In this document: in pieces, positions 44,063 through 52,018 of the stretch
Position numbering within the stretch: the stretch's first letter is position 1
Layout of the letters: the number at the start of each line of letters is the position of its first letter
NCBI GenBank assembly: GCA_030524555.1
Contig: JAUNGK010000003.1
Coordinates: 4,214 to 66,597 of the forward strand
Direction of reading: 5' to 3'
DNA: 62,384 bases
Source: Bacillota bacterium
Lineage (GTDB): Bacteria > Bacillota > Clostridia > Lachnospirales > Lachnospiraceae
Notes under the pieces: model-generated
Told to the model about the DNA's origin: nothing
Seen by the model: the letters and a program-made list of their open reading frames with translations, nothing else
The model's database searches: none
Position numbers and translations under genes: made by a program

Positions 44063-44842
44063 TTATGCGGTTAAATAGTTTTTCATTACCTTTAACGCAT
44101 TTTTTTCAAGCCGGGACACCTGTGCCTGGGATATTCCGATTATATCAGCCACTTCCATCTGGGTTTTACCCTCGAAAAACCGAAGGCTTATAATTTCATG
44201 CTCCCGCTCACCCAGCCTTTTCATAGCTTCACTTAAAGACAAATGTTCTACCCAGTTTTCTTCCTTATTCTTTTTGTCGCTGATCTGATCCATTACATAG
44301 AGAGTGTCGCCTCCGTCGGTAAAAATAGGCTCATACAGGCTCATGGGATTTTGGATGGCGTCCAGCGCATATACAATATCTTCCTTGGAAATGCCGATTT
44401 CCTTAGCTATTTCATTAATGGTAGGTTCCTTCATGTTTTGCTTGATCAGATTTTCCTTGGCATAGATTGCCTTGTAGGCCGTATCCTTTAGAGAACGGCT
44501 TACTCTGATGGAGTTGTTGTCTCTAAGGAACCTTCTGATCTCCCCGACGATCATGGGAACAGCATAGGTACTGAATTTTACATTAAGTGAGGAATCGAAA
44601 TTGTCGATGGCCTTAATCAGTCCGATGCAGCCGATTTGAAATAAATCATCCACATTTTCGTTACTGGCCGAAAAACGCTTGATAACGCTTAGAACAAGAC
44701 GCAGATTCCCTTCAATATACTGTTGTCTTGCAGATGTATCTCCCTCCTCTATCTGCTTAAAAAGCTTCTCCTTTTCCTCTGCCTTTAAAAGCGGGAGCTT
44801 TGCCGTATTAACTCCGCATATTTCCACCTTTCCCTGAGCCAT
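44063..44842 (-). CDS. sigG: RNA polymerase sporulation sigma-G factor
   Basis: A 259-residue protein with an AGGAGG-type ribosome site. N-terminal KVEICGVNTAKLPLL is the SigG signature. Region 2 has NLRLVLSVIKRF and DDLFQIGCIGLIKAIDNFD; region 4 has the IIGISQAQVSRLEKNALK helix-turn-helix. It runs late forespore transcription. In Bacillus and many Clostridia it directly follows sigE on the same strand; here it is on the opposite strand, so read-through from the SpoIIG promoter cannot make sense sigG message. Confidence 0.97.
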   Translation of the reverse strand: MAQGKVEICGVNTAKLPLLKAEEKEKLFKQIEEGDTSARQQYIEGNLRLVLSVIKRFSASNENVDDLFQIGCIGLIKAIDNFDSSLNVKFSTYAVPMIVGEIRRFLRDNNSIRVSRSLKDTAYKAIYAKENLIKQNMKEPTINEIAKEIGISKEDIVYALDAIQNPMSLYEPIFTDGGDTLYVMDQISDKKNKEENWVEHLSLSEAMKRLGEREHEIISLRFFEGKTQMEVADIIGISQAQVSRLEKNALKVMKNYLTA

Positions 44843-44898
44843 CTGCGTAGGTCCTCCTGATCTTCATTGCAGCCTTTTAAAATTAACGCTGTAATAAA

Positions 44899-44928
44899 AT
44901 CATTCACCGATTGGCAGAAAAATATTCA
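44899..44928 (-). promoter_or_regulatory. Candidate forespore-type promoter of sigG
   Basis: On the minus strand TGAATA and, 14 nt later, GGTGAATGAT resemble forespore sigma-F/sigma-G elements. Several -10 positions deviate, so this is tentative. It would give a leader of about 50 nt. Confidence 0.3.
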
Positions 44929-44952
44929 TGGCAAACTCCAAATATAAAATGG

Positions 44953-44981
44953 TTGACATAATTTAATTATCAAAATATAAT
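44953..44981 (+). promoter_or_regulatory. Consensus sigma-A promoter of nrdR
   Basis: TTGACA (44953-44958), a 17-bp spacer and TATAAT (44976-44981): a perfect consensus. No clear NrdR box is seen next to it. Confidence 0.85.
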
Positions 44982-45014
44982 ATACGCAAAAGGCAGATGA
45001 GGGAGGGAAGCAAT

Positions 45015-45464
45015 ATGAAATGTCCGTTTTGCGGCCACGAAAATACCAGAGTAATTGATTCAAGACCGGCGGAAGATAATAATTCTATAAGACGCCGCCG
45101 GGTATGTGACGAATGTGATAAGCGTTTTACCACTTATGAGAAGGTAGAGACCATTCCACTGATCGTAATCAAGAAGGATGATAACAGGGAAACCTATGAC
45201 AGGGCGAAGATCGAGGCAGGGGTGCTCCGGGCATGTCATAAGCGTCCTATCAGCGCCAACCAGATTAAGCAGCTGGTAGATGAGGTGGAAACGGAGATTT
45301 TCAGCAGAGAAGAGAAGGAAATACCCAGCCGTGTAATTGGGGAGCTGGTGATGAATAAGCTGAAGGATTTAGAGGCGGTGGCGTATGTGCGCTTTGCCTC
45401 CGTATATAGAGAGTTTAAGGATATCAATACCTTTATGGATGAATTAAAGAAGGTTTTGGAATAA
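45015..45464 (+). CDS. nrdR: Transcriptional repressor NrdR
   Basis: A 149-residue protein from ATG 45015 behind GGGAGGGAAG. A zinc ribbon with CPFC at residues 3-6 and CDECDKRF at about 31-38 precedes an ATP-cone domain (about 49-139, IVIKKDDNRETYDRAKI). It senses ATP/dATP and represses ribonucleotide reductase genes. Length and motifs match the family fully. Confidence 0.97.
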   Translation: MKCPFCGHENTRVIDSRPAEDNNSIRRRRVCDECDKRFTTYEKVETIPLIVIKKDDNRETYDRAKIEAGVLRACHKRPISANQIKQLVDEVETEIFSREEKEIPSRVIGELVMNKLKDLEAVAYVRFASVYREFKDINTFMDELKKVLE

Positions 45465-45503
45465 AAGGAAGCTGCAGGGCAGCAATAAAGGAGACTGACT
45501 ATT

Positions 45504-45887
45504 ATGGCAACAGAATTTGTGGAAAGAAAAAGATGGCTGTTTTTGGGACTTCCGTTTACTTTCACTAAATATTATATTAAAGAAAATGTGATCACAATCA
45601 ACAGCGGTTTCTTTAAAAAGATAGAAAATGACTGCTATATGTATAAGGTTCAGGATGTGGAGCTGGTTACTTCGCTGATGGAGAGAATTTTCGGCCTTGG
45701 AACGGTGGTTTGTTATACGGGAGATACTACGCATCCGAAGCTTATGTTAGTACATATTAAAAATTCAAGGGAAATCAAGAACTTTATTTTGGAAAACTCC
45801 GAGCAGGCGAGAATTAAGAGGCGTACCTTAAATATGCTGGATATCGGTGCAGGCGTTGACGATCTGGATGGAGATATGCTAGATTAA
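45504..45887 (+). CDS. PH-domain (YdbS/YdbT-like) protein
   Basis: A 127-residue protein, 39 nt after nrdR. Residues about 15-100 form a bacterial PH domain of the bPH_2 type: TKYYIKENVITINSGFFKKIENDCYMYKVQDVEL followed by GTVVCYTGDTTHPKLMLVHIKNS (segments quoted only in part by position: 22-55 and 66-88). The C-terminus is charged and ends in an acidic run. There is no membrane segment, unlike YdbS. Function is unknown. Confidence 0.75.
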   Translation: MATEFVERKRWLFLGLPFTFTKYYIKENVITINSGFFKKIENDCYMYKVQDVELVTSLMERIFGLGTVVCYTGDTTHPKLMLVHIKNSREIKNFILENSEQARIKRRTLNMLDIGAGVDDLDGDMLD

Positions 45888-45909
45888 GTGAATAGGGAAA
45901 CAAGCATCA

Positions 45910-45938
45910 AAGGCGGTATGAGGTTTTCATACCGCCTT
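45910..45938. terminator. Bidirectional hairpin between convergent genes
   Basis: A 12-bp perfect stem (AAGGCGGTATGA with TCATACCGCCTT) and a 5-nt loop. It overlaps the last codons of the minus-strand gene. Confidence 0.7.
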
Positions 45939-46325
45939 CTCATGATCGGGATGTAATATTTTTTCAAAAAGCAGTCCTGCCAGAAACCAATTAGGAAAAT
46001 AATCCAAACGTACAATCCTGTGAACATTCCATTTGGAATTTTCGTAATTCCAGGGGCACATATGGCGTTTGTCAAGAAAATGTCCGGTAAGATATTCCCC
46101 TGCATAAATGCACACTGCATAAATCAGTCCCCGCAGGTAAGCCGGGATATTTTTCAGTGGCTTGTATAGAAGAGCAAGAAAGCAGGCGCTTCCGTAGATC
46201 GGAAACATCCACAGGGAGGTTTGCCCTATAAGGCGCATATCGCGGCGGCGCAGGGAATCAAGGGAGGTAAAGACGATTTCCATGCACCATCCGGTGAGAC
46301 CGCATTTGAAAAAGTTTTTCAGCAT
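45927..46325 (-). CDS. CmpB-family membrane protein (putative ABC transporter type IV)
   Basis: A 132-residue protein with about four membrane segments. The signature MCPWNYENSKWNVHRIVRLDYFPNW (residues about 88-112) followed by LAGLLFEKI is typical of PF06541 (ABC_trans_CmpB, DUF1113), proteins of unknown function despite the name. The start at 46325 has GGAAGAA upstream. It is shorter than many members, which have extra C-terminal segments. It converges on the PH-domain gene. Confidence 0.8.
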   Translation of the reverse strand: MLKNFFKCGLTGWCMEIVFTSLDSLRRRDMRLIGQTSLWMFPIYGSACFLALLYKPLKNIPAYLRGLIYAVCIYAGEYLTGHFLDKRHMCPWNYENSKWNVHRIVRLDYFPNWFLAGLLFEKILHPDHEKAV

Positions 46326-46435
46326 GATGGTATTCTTCCTTCGATAGTTTTTTGATATTAGTATAACTGTAAAAAAAGAGATTATTCATTTAACAGGCAT
46401 AACAGGGCAGTGCAGGAAAGAGAGAAGATTAAGAA

Positions 46436-47776
46436 ATGAATTATCAGGAAGTATTGGATTACGTAGATGAATTAAAAAAGTACGGGAGCATACCGGGACT
46501 TGACAGTGTGGCAGGCCTTTGCGGAAAGCTTCATGATCCTCAGGATAATTTAAAGTTTATCCATATTGCGGGAACTAACGGAAAGGGTTCTGTTGTTGCT
46601 TTTTGTTCGGAAATTTTAAAGGTGGCAGGGTACCGGGTAGGCAGATATATTTCCCCTACGATTTTTGAGTATCGGGAGCGGATCCAGATAAACGGAAGAT
46701 CCATAAGCAAAAAGGAGCTTTGTGAGCTGATGGAGCTTATGAAAGGGAAGTGTGAGGAGCTTGTGGCAGAGGGAAAGCCGCATCCCACTGCCTTTGAACT
46801 TGAAACTGCCATGGCATTTTACTATTTTAAGGAGCATGAATGTGATCTTGTGGTTTTGGAAACCGGTATGGGCGGACTTTTAGATGCCACTAACGTGATT
46901 AAGACAACAATAGTGGAGGTATTTACCTCTATTAGTTTAGATCATATGGGTGTTTTGGGAAAGAGCCTTTCTCAGATTGCCGAAAACAAAGCGGGAATTA
47001 TGAAGCCCGGTTCAAGGGCAGCAGCGCTTAAAGGTGATGATGAGGTGATGCAGGTGCTTCGGCGGAAGGCGGAGGAACTTGGTGTTATGTTAACCATAGT
47101 TGATCCATCAGAGCAGACCGGCGTTAAAAGCAGCCTCGAGAAGCAGAGCTTTCATTATGACGGATACCGGGATCTCACCATTACCATGGCGGGAAAATAT
47201 CAGATTGAAAATGCCATGCTTGCAGTCAGGACAATAGAAGAGCTTATAAAGGCAGGCTTTCCGGTTAAGGAGAGCGCCATATACAAGGGGCTTTTGTGTG
47301 CAAAGTGGCCCGGAAGGTTTCAAGTGGTTGGAAAAAAGCCATTGTTTATCGCAGATGGGGCACATAACCGGGATGGGGCGGCCAGACTTGCAGAGTCCAT
47401 TCGTTTTTATTTTACAAACAGAAGAATTATATATATAATAGGAATATTGAGAGACAAGGAGCAAAGAGAGATATTGAAAGCAACCTGTCCCCTTGCGCAG
47501 CAGATTCTGACTGTGCCTACGCCGGGAGAGCGGGGCTTATCTTCCTATGAACTGGCCTGTGTGGCAGGGGAATATCACAGTAATGTTACGTCTGTGGACA
47601 GTGTGCAGGAGGCGGTGGAGCTTGCTTATCTGCTGGCGGATAGGGATACGGTGATCATTGCTTTTGGTTCTTTGTCTTATCTCGGAAATCTGATCAGGTT
47701 CGTGGAATCTGTCTCTGATAAAAAGAGAAGAAAGGATATCGGGAGAGACTCACATGGTAAACAAAGAGAAAGTTGA
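46436..47776 (+). CDS. folC: Folylpolyglutamate synthase / dihydrofolate synthase
   Basis: A 446-residue Mur-ligase-like enzyme. The ATP loop is GTNGKGSVV, then a YISPTIFEYRERI region, SLDHMGVLG, and the C-terminal IADGAHNRDGA. It adds glutamate to dihydropteroate and to tetrahydrofolate. It opens a folate gene cluster and overlaps folE by 23 nt. Confidence 0.94.
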   Translation: MNYQEVLDYVDELKKYGSIPGLDSVAGLCGKLHDPQDNLKFIHIAGTNGKGSVVAFCSEILKVAGYRVGRYISPTIFEYRERIQINGRSISKKELCELMELMKGKCEELVAEGKPHPTAFELETAMAFYYFKEHECDLVVLETGMGGLLDATNVIKTTIVEVFTSISLDHMGVLGKSLSQIAENKAGIMKPGSRAAALKGDDEVMQVLRRKAEELGVMLTIVDPSEQTGVKSSLEKQSFHYDGYRDLTITMAGKYQIENAMLAVRTIEELIKAGFPVKESAIYKGLLCAKWPGRFQVVGKKPLFIADGAHNRDGAARLAESIRFYFTNRRIIYIIGILRDKEQREILKATCPLAQQILTVPTPGERGLSSYELACVAGEYHSNVTSVDSVQEAVELAYLLADRDTVIIAFGSLSYLGNLIRFVESVSDKKRRKDIGRDSHGKQRES

Positions 47777-48314
47777 AGCGGCAGTGAAAATGCTCCTTGA
47801 AGGAATCGGGGAGGACTGCGATAGAGAAGGACTTAGGGAAACGCCGGCCCGGGTGGCCAGAATGTACGAGGAGCTTCTTGAGGGAATGGACGCCTCGGCA
47901 GAAGAGCATCTTATGAAAACCTTTACGGCCCGGGACAATCAAATGGTTTTGGAGAAAGACATTGAATTTTACTCCATCTGCGAGCATCATATGATGCCCT
48001 TTTTCGGCAAAATACATATCGCCTACATTCCTGACGGAAAGGTAGTAGGTATCAGTAAGCTGGCCCGGACAGTGGAGGTGTTTGCGAGAAGGCTCCAGAT
48101 ACAGGAAAGGCTGACGGCGCAGATTGCAGATGCCATCATGGAGAACTTAAAGCCGAAGGGTGTTATGGTTATGGCGCAGGCAGAGCATATGTGCATGACC
48201 ATGCGGGGCGTGAAAAAGCCGGGAAGCCAAACGGTAACCGTGATCTGCCGCGGCCTGTTTGAGCAGGACGAGAGCCTGAGAAGTCTTTTTATGGATATGG
48301 TGAAGCAGAGGTAA
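47754..48314 (+). CDS. folE: GTP cyclohydrolase I
   Basis: A 186-residue enzyme. CEHHMMPFFG (Cys76, His79) and CMTMRGVKKPGS (Cys147) supply the zinc ligands and catalytic site, and LQIQERLT is the conserved helix. It converts GTP to dihydroneopterin triphosphate, the first step of folate synthesis. It ends directly before the HD-domain gene. Confidence 0.97.
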   Translation: MVNKEKVEAAVKMLLEGIGEDCDREGLRETPARVARMYEELLEGMDASAEEHLMKTFTARDNQMVLEKDIEFYSICEHHMMPFFGKIHIAYIPDGKVVGISKLARTVEVFARRLQIQERLTAQIADAIMENLKPKGVMVMAQAEHMCMTMRGVKKPGSQTVTVICRGLFEQDESLRSLFMDMVKQR

Positions 48315-48803
48315 ATGAAAATGGAGAGGGCAAACCGGATTTTGGAGCATCCAAAATACAGGAAATATTTAGCTAAGAACGAGGAGGCAGAGGCGCAGCG
48401 GCGCTTCTGCCATCATAATATGGGGCATTTTCTGGATGTGGCAAGGCTGGCAGTGATTTTAAACGAGACGGAAGGCTATGGGATAGAAAGAGAATTAATT
48501 TACGGCGCTGCACTGTTACACGATGTTGGGAGATGGATGCAGTATCAGGACGGTACGCCCCATGAGAAGGCCGGTGTGATGCTTTCACTGGAAATTCTTG
48601 AGGACTGTGGGTTTACCGGCGAGGAACAAAAATACATTTTAGAGGCCATCGGCAATCACCGTAACAGTGACATCAAAGAAGAAAAATCTCTGTCAGGGCT
48701 TCTTTATCGTGCGGATAAGCTGAGCCGTCCCTGCTTTGCCTGCAAGGTGGAACCGGAATGTGACTGGAAGCAGGGCAAAAAGAATAAGAAGCTGATTCTG
48801 TAG
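48315..48803 (+). CDS. HD-domain phosphohydrolase in folate cluster
   Basis: A 162-residue protein starting immediately after the folE stop. HHNMGHFLDV and LLHDVGRW supply His, His-Asp and then a later Asp (RADKLSRPC), the metal site of the HD superfamily. A Cys-rich C-terminal end (CFACKVEPEC) follows. The gene is locked between folE and folP. The pathway needs an enzyme to dephosphorylate dihydroneopterin triphosphate and no Nudix-type enzyme for that is seen here, so this is a candidate; the substrate is unproven. Confidence 0.82.
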   Translation: MKMERANRILEHPKYRKYLAKNEEAEAQRRFCHHNMGHFLDVARLAVILNETEGYGIERELIYGAALLHDVGRWMQYQDGTPHEKAGVMLSLEILEDCGFTGEEQKYILEAIGNHRNSDIKEEKSLSGLLYRADKLSRPCFACKVEPECDWKQGKKNKKLIL

Positions 48804-48872
48804 CAGGGGTTATGATGTGGTCTGGACGCAGAATAAGGTGCAGAATAGACGCAGAAATGAGGTTAAATAAAT

Positions 48873-49706
48873 ATGATAATAGGAAATCGTGAGTTTGATC
48901 TGAAAAACCATACCTATGTGATGGGAATATTAAATGTAACACCGGATTCCTTTTCTGACGGTGGGAAGTTTAATCGAATGGATCAGGCACTCTTTCATGT
49001 GCAGGAGATGCTGGATCAGGGAATGGATATTTTAGATATCGGCGGAGAGTCCACCAGGCCTGGGTATCAGCCCCTTCCCGTGCAGGAGGAGATAGAAAGA
49101 GTGCTTCCTGTGATCGAAGAGGTGAAAAAGCGCTTTCAGGTTCCCATTTCACTGGATACCTGCAAGGGTGAGGTGGCAAGAGTTGGGATACTGGCGGGAG
49201 CAGACCTGATTAATGATATCTGGGGATTAAAGTATGATGACAGCTTGGCTCAGGTGTTGGGAGATGCACAGGTTCCCTGCGTACTGATGCATAACAGAAA
49301 GGAAGCCGTCTATGAAAGCTTTATGAAGGATGTGATTTCTGATCTTGGGGAAAGTATTGCCATTGCTCATAGGGCCGGTATTTCGGATGAAAAGATTATC
49401 CTTGATCCGGGGGTCGGTTTTGGAAAGACCAGGGAACACAATCTGGAGATCATCGGAAGGCTTGAGCAGCTAAAGACCCTGGGATATCCCCTGCTTCTTG
49501 GGACCAGCAGAAAGTCCGTAATCGGGCTTACTCTTGATCTGCCGGTAAACGAGCGGCTGGAGGGAACCCTTGTGACTACTGTGTTTGGCGTAATGAAGGG
49601 CTGCGGTATTGTGAGGGTACATGACGTAAAGGAAAATGTGCGTGCCGTTAAAATGACGGAAGCAATAAGGGAGGCTTCCGGGGAGGTTTGCAATGGATTT
49701 TATTAA
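48873..49706 (+). CDS. folP: Dihydropteroate synthase
   Basis: A 277-residue TIM-barrel enzyme: GILNVTPDSFSDGG, GGESTRPGY, SLDTCKGEVA, LDPGVGFGKT and GTSRKSVIG are the full set of family motifs. It joins the pterin diphosphate to p-aminobenzoate and is the target of sulfonamides. It overlaps the folB-folK gene by 14 nt. Confidence 0.97.
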   Translation: MIIGNREFDLKNHTYVMGILNVTPDSFSDGGKFNRMDQALFHVQEMLDQGMDILDIGGESTRPGYQPLPVQEEIERVLPVIEEVKKRFQVPISLDTCKGEVARVGILAGADLINDIWGLKYDDSLAQVLGDAQVPCVLMHNRKEAVYESFMKDVISDLGESIAIAHRAGISDEKIILDPGVGFGKTREHNLEIIGRLEQLKTLGYPLLLGTSRKSVIGLTLDLPVNERLEGTLVTTVFGVMKGCGIVRVHDVKENVRAVKMTEAIREASGEVCNGFY

Positions 49707-50568
49707 GATAGAAGAGCTTGAGGTTTATGCCGGCCATGGCGTGTTTTCAGAGGAAACGAGAAAAGGACAGATGTTTTATGTGAATGCTGTTCTTGGCACG
49801 GATTTAAGGGGTGCCGGATTAAAGGACGAGCTGACGCTTTCTACTCATTATGGGGAGGTCTGCCATTTCATCAGCAGATATTTGAAAGAGCATACCTTTC
49901 TGTTAATTGAAGCGGCAGCGGAGCATTTGGCGAAGGCATTGCTTTTGGACTTTCCATTGATCAGGGAGCTTACGCTTGAAATCAGAAAGCCTCACGCCCC
50001 CATTGGTTTACCTCTTTCCAGCGTATCCGTGCAGATAAAGAGGGGTTGGAAGCAGGTTTATCTGGGTGTTGGTTCTAATATGGGGGATCGAAGAGGATAT
50101 ATTGACAGGGCGGTTGAGGGACTTAAAGGCTGTCCGGAAATAAGAAACGTGAAATGCTCCGGTTTCATTACCACGAAGCCTTACGGGGGAGTGGAGCAGG
50201 AGGATTTCTTAAACGGAGCGATAGAGCTTGAGACCCTTTTGACGCCGGAGGAGCTTCTTATGTTTCTTCATGAACTGGAGAAGGAAGCGGGGAGAGAGAG
50301 AAAGGTTCATTGGGGACCGAGAACATTGGATTTGGATATTCTTTTTTATCAGGAGTATGTGTCGGATGATCCCCGGTTGACGGTACCCCATCCTGATATG
50401 GAAAACAGGATGTTTGTGTTAGTACCGCTTTCGCAGCTCTGCCCGTATTATAAAAATCCGGTTACAGGTCAAAGCGTAAAGCAGATGCTTAAGGAGCTTG
50501 AGAAGCTTAAGGGGCCCTGGGAGGGTCAGGAGAGAACAGAAAACAGGAAAACAGCAGGAAAGGCATGA
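49693..50568 (+). CDS. folK: Dihydroneopterin aldolase / HPPK fusion (FolB-FolK)
   Basis: A 291-residue bifunctional fusion. FolB part (about 1-118): ELEVYAGHGVFSEETRKGQ and IRKPHAPIGLPL. FolK part from about 123: YLGVGSNMGDRRGYI, then HWGPRTLDLDILFY and VPHPDMENRMFVLVPL. It performs the aldolase step and then the diphosphokinase step that feeds FolP. Fusion of the two is common in Firmicutes. The last 20 residues are Lys/Arg/Gln-rich and overlap a possible start of the following gene. Confidence 0.95.
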   Translation: MDFIKIEELEVYAGHGVFSEETRKGQMFYVNAVLGTDLRGAGLKDELTLSTHYGEVCHFISRYLKEHTFLLIEAAAEHLAKALLLDFPLIRELTLEIRKPHAPIGLPLSSVSVQIKRGWKQVYLGVGSNMGDRRGYIDRAVEGLKGCPEIRNVKCSGFITTKPYGGVEQEDFLNGAIELETLLTPEELLMFLHELEKEAGRERKVHWGPRTLDLDILFYQEYVSDDPRLTVPHPDMENRMFVLVPLSQLCPYYKNPVTGQSVKQMLKELEKLKGPWEGQERTENRKTAGKA

Positions 50569-50575
50569 GAGCAAG

Positions 50576-50773
50576 GTGAAAAAGGAAAAGAACAGGCCAA
50601 AAAGTAATTGTGAGCAGTGCAATAATTATGTTTATGATGATGACTATGAGTGTTATACATGTGAAATGGATCTGGACGAGGATGAGATGGCCAGATTTTT
50701 GGCAGACTCCTACAGAGACTGCCCATATTATCAGCCCGGAGACGAGTATTTGATCGTAAGAAAGCAAATGTAG
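50576..50773 (+). CDS. DUF6472-like small Cys-rich protein
   Basis: A 65-residue protein, likely from GTG 50576, 7 nt after folK. After a basic start come CEQC and, 12 residues on, CYTC, then a further Cys (DCPYY), a zinc-ribbon-like set, ending in YLIVRKQM. The pattern (CxxC, YDDDYECYTC, MDLDEDEM, CPYYQ) matches the small DUF6472 family of Lachnospiraceae as I recall it. No function is known. A longer in-frame start at 50498 overlaps folK and has no ribosome site. Confidence 0.8.
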   Translation: MKKEKNRPKSNCEQCNNYVYDDDYECYTCEMDLDEDEMARFLADSYRDCPYYQPGDEYLIVRKQM

Positions 50774-50790
50774 CTTTGTTTCTTAAGGAT

Positions 50791-50819
50791 CAGGCGGCCC
50801 TGTTATTGCAGGACCGCCT
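50791..50819. terminator. Hairpin between convergent DUF6472 and DUF5050 genes
   Basis: GGCGG/CCGCC and CCTG/CAGG pairings with one internal mismatch and a 6-nt loop. No T-run on either strand; the DUF5050 stop codon is in the loop. Confidence 0.5.
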
Positions 50820-51828
50820 CAGCAGCTGCCTGGAAGGTGGTTACGTTCACAGGACCATTGACCGGTGTGTGGTATACAGGCGTATCCGCTCCAAAGGCGG
50901 TAAAGTATGCATAGGTTGAGGTGAGATTGATGTTGCAGTAATTTCCTTCGGCAACGATTTCAGGATTGCTTCCGTCCAGCGCCATCCGCATCAGGGCGGG
51001 CTGGGAAGCGGAAATGCGCTGATAATAGATATAGCTTTCTCCAACATTGAAGGAATCTACTTTGTCGCTGGTCAGCACTTCCACAGTATTATCGGAAAGG
51101 GAAAGACGGCACAGCCTGTAATCGGAGGATACATCCATATAATAAATGTAGCCATTGTGCCATACGGGATACCAAAGATTTCCCTGATAAACAGTGGATA
51201 TGGTGTCGGTGGCGGTGTCAAGGGCATAGAGATAGTGGTCATCCTCGGTTCCGTTAAAGTATATGATGCCGTTATGACAGGCAGATGGATTAATGACGCC
51301 GTCATAAACAAGTGTGTTTTCGGACTTGTCGTTCTTAACCTTATACAGCTGGGTAAAGTCCGTATTGTTGTACCTCTGATAATAGATATAATCACCGCAA
51401 AGCTGCATGGTAACGGAAGCGTTCCGGTCAAGGCATGTTAAGTGATCACCGTTCGTTTTGGAACGGTAAACGCCGTAGGTACGGACTACATAGCCAAGGC
51501 CTGTACCGCCGCCTGAGCTGTCCATATAATAGTAGAGATAATCGCCTGCCGTATTGATGGAGTTGACCGTGGAACTGCTAAGCTTCTTTAAATCGGTTTC
51601 ATCAGCATTCATGGAGTACAGACAGCCGTTGTCATAGGCATTGGAAAAGTAAACCCTTCCGTTTTCCTCGGCGAAAAGTCCGCCATTATTTAAGTTTCCG
51701 GCAGTATTTCCTGTAACTGAAGGATCATTGCGGGGAACCTTTGAGGACAGGGCGGAAATGACGCTGGATATGATTAATGCCAGCAGGATAATTCCTGCAA
51801 AAAGTAAGACTTTCCAGTTATTTTTCAT
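50803..51828 (-). CDS. Membrane-anchored DUF5050 beta-propeller-like protein
   Basis: A 341-residue protein with one N-terminal membrane helix (about 7-27) and a large outside part. The latter consists of six or so repeats of about 42 residues, each with a YIYY or similar core (GDYLYYYMD, GDYIYYQRY, NGIIYFNG, NGYIYYMD, ESYIYYQRI), a pattern of the DUF5050 family with a propeller-like fold. No lipobox is present. Role is unknown; such proteins may read wall or surface ligands. Confidence 0.85.
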   Translation of the reverse strand: MKNNWKVLLFAGIILLALIISSVISALSSKVPRNDPSVTGNTAGNLNNGGLFAEENGRVYFSNAYDNGCLYSMNADETDLKKLSSSTVNSINTAGDYLYYYMDSSGGGTGLGYVVRTYGVYRSKTNGDHLTCLDRNASVTMQLCGDYIYYQRYNNTDFTQLYKVKNDKSENTLVYDGVINPSACHNGIIYFNGTEDDHYLYALDTATDTISTVYQGNLWYPVWHNGYIYYMDVSSDYRLCRLSLSDNTVEVLTSDKVDSFNVGESYIYYQRISASQPALMRMALDGSNPEIVAEGNYCNINLTSTYAYFTAFGADTPVYHTPVNGPVNVTTFQAAAEAVLQ

Positions 51829-51869
51829 AGAAGACTCCTTTTATCGCTGAATGTTTTTTGCTAAGATAT

Positions 51870-51898
51870 ATTATAATAAATCGGGATTTGCAGTGCAA
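51870..51898 (-). promoter_or_regulatory. Sigma-A promoter of the DUF5050 gene
   Basis: On the minus strand TTGCAC, a 17-bp spacer and a perfect TATAAT, about 40 nt before the start codon. Confidence 0.65.
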
Positions 51899-51947
51899 CC
51901 TAAAATCCGCAGTGCTGCTTTGGCGTGTAAAAGATAGGTAAACTGCC

Positions 51948-51976
51948 TTGATAAGCAGGTTTTTTTGATATAAAAT
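51948..51976 (+). promoter_or_regulatory. Promoter of pheA
   Basis: TTGATA (51948-51953), a 17-bp spacer and TAAAAT (51971-51976). The leader of about 35 nt is too short to hold a T-box. Confidence 0.55.
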
Positions 51977-52018
51977 GATAGCGGTGTGAAGGAACAACAC
52001 CGACGGAAAGGTAAGCGT

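Noticed and set aside
51977..52018. T-box or other amino-acid riboswitch before pheA
   Set aside because: The leader between the promoter and the start is only some 35 nt, too short for a T-box.
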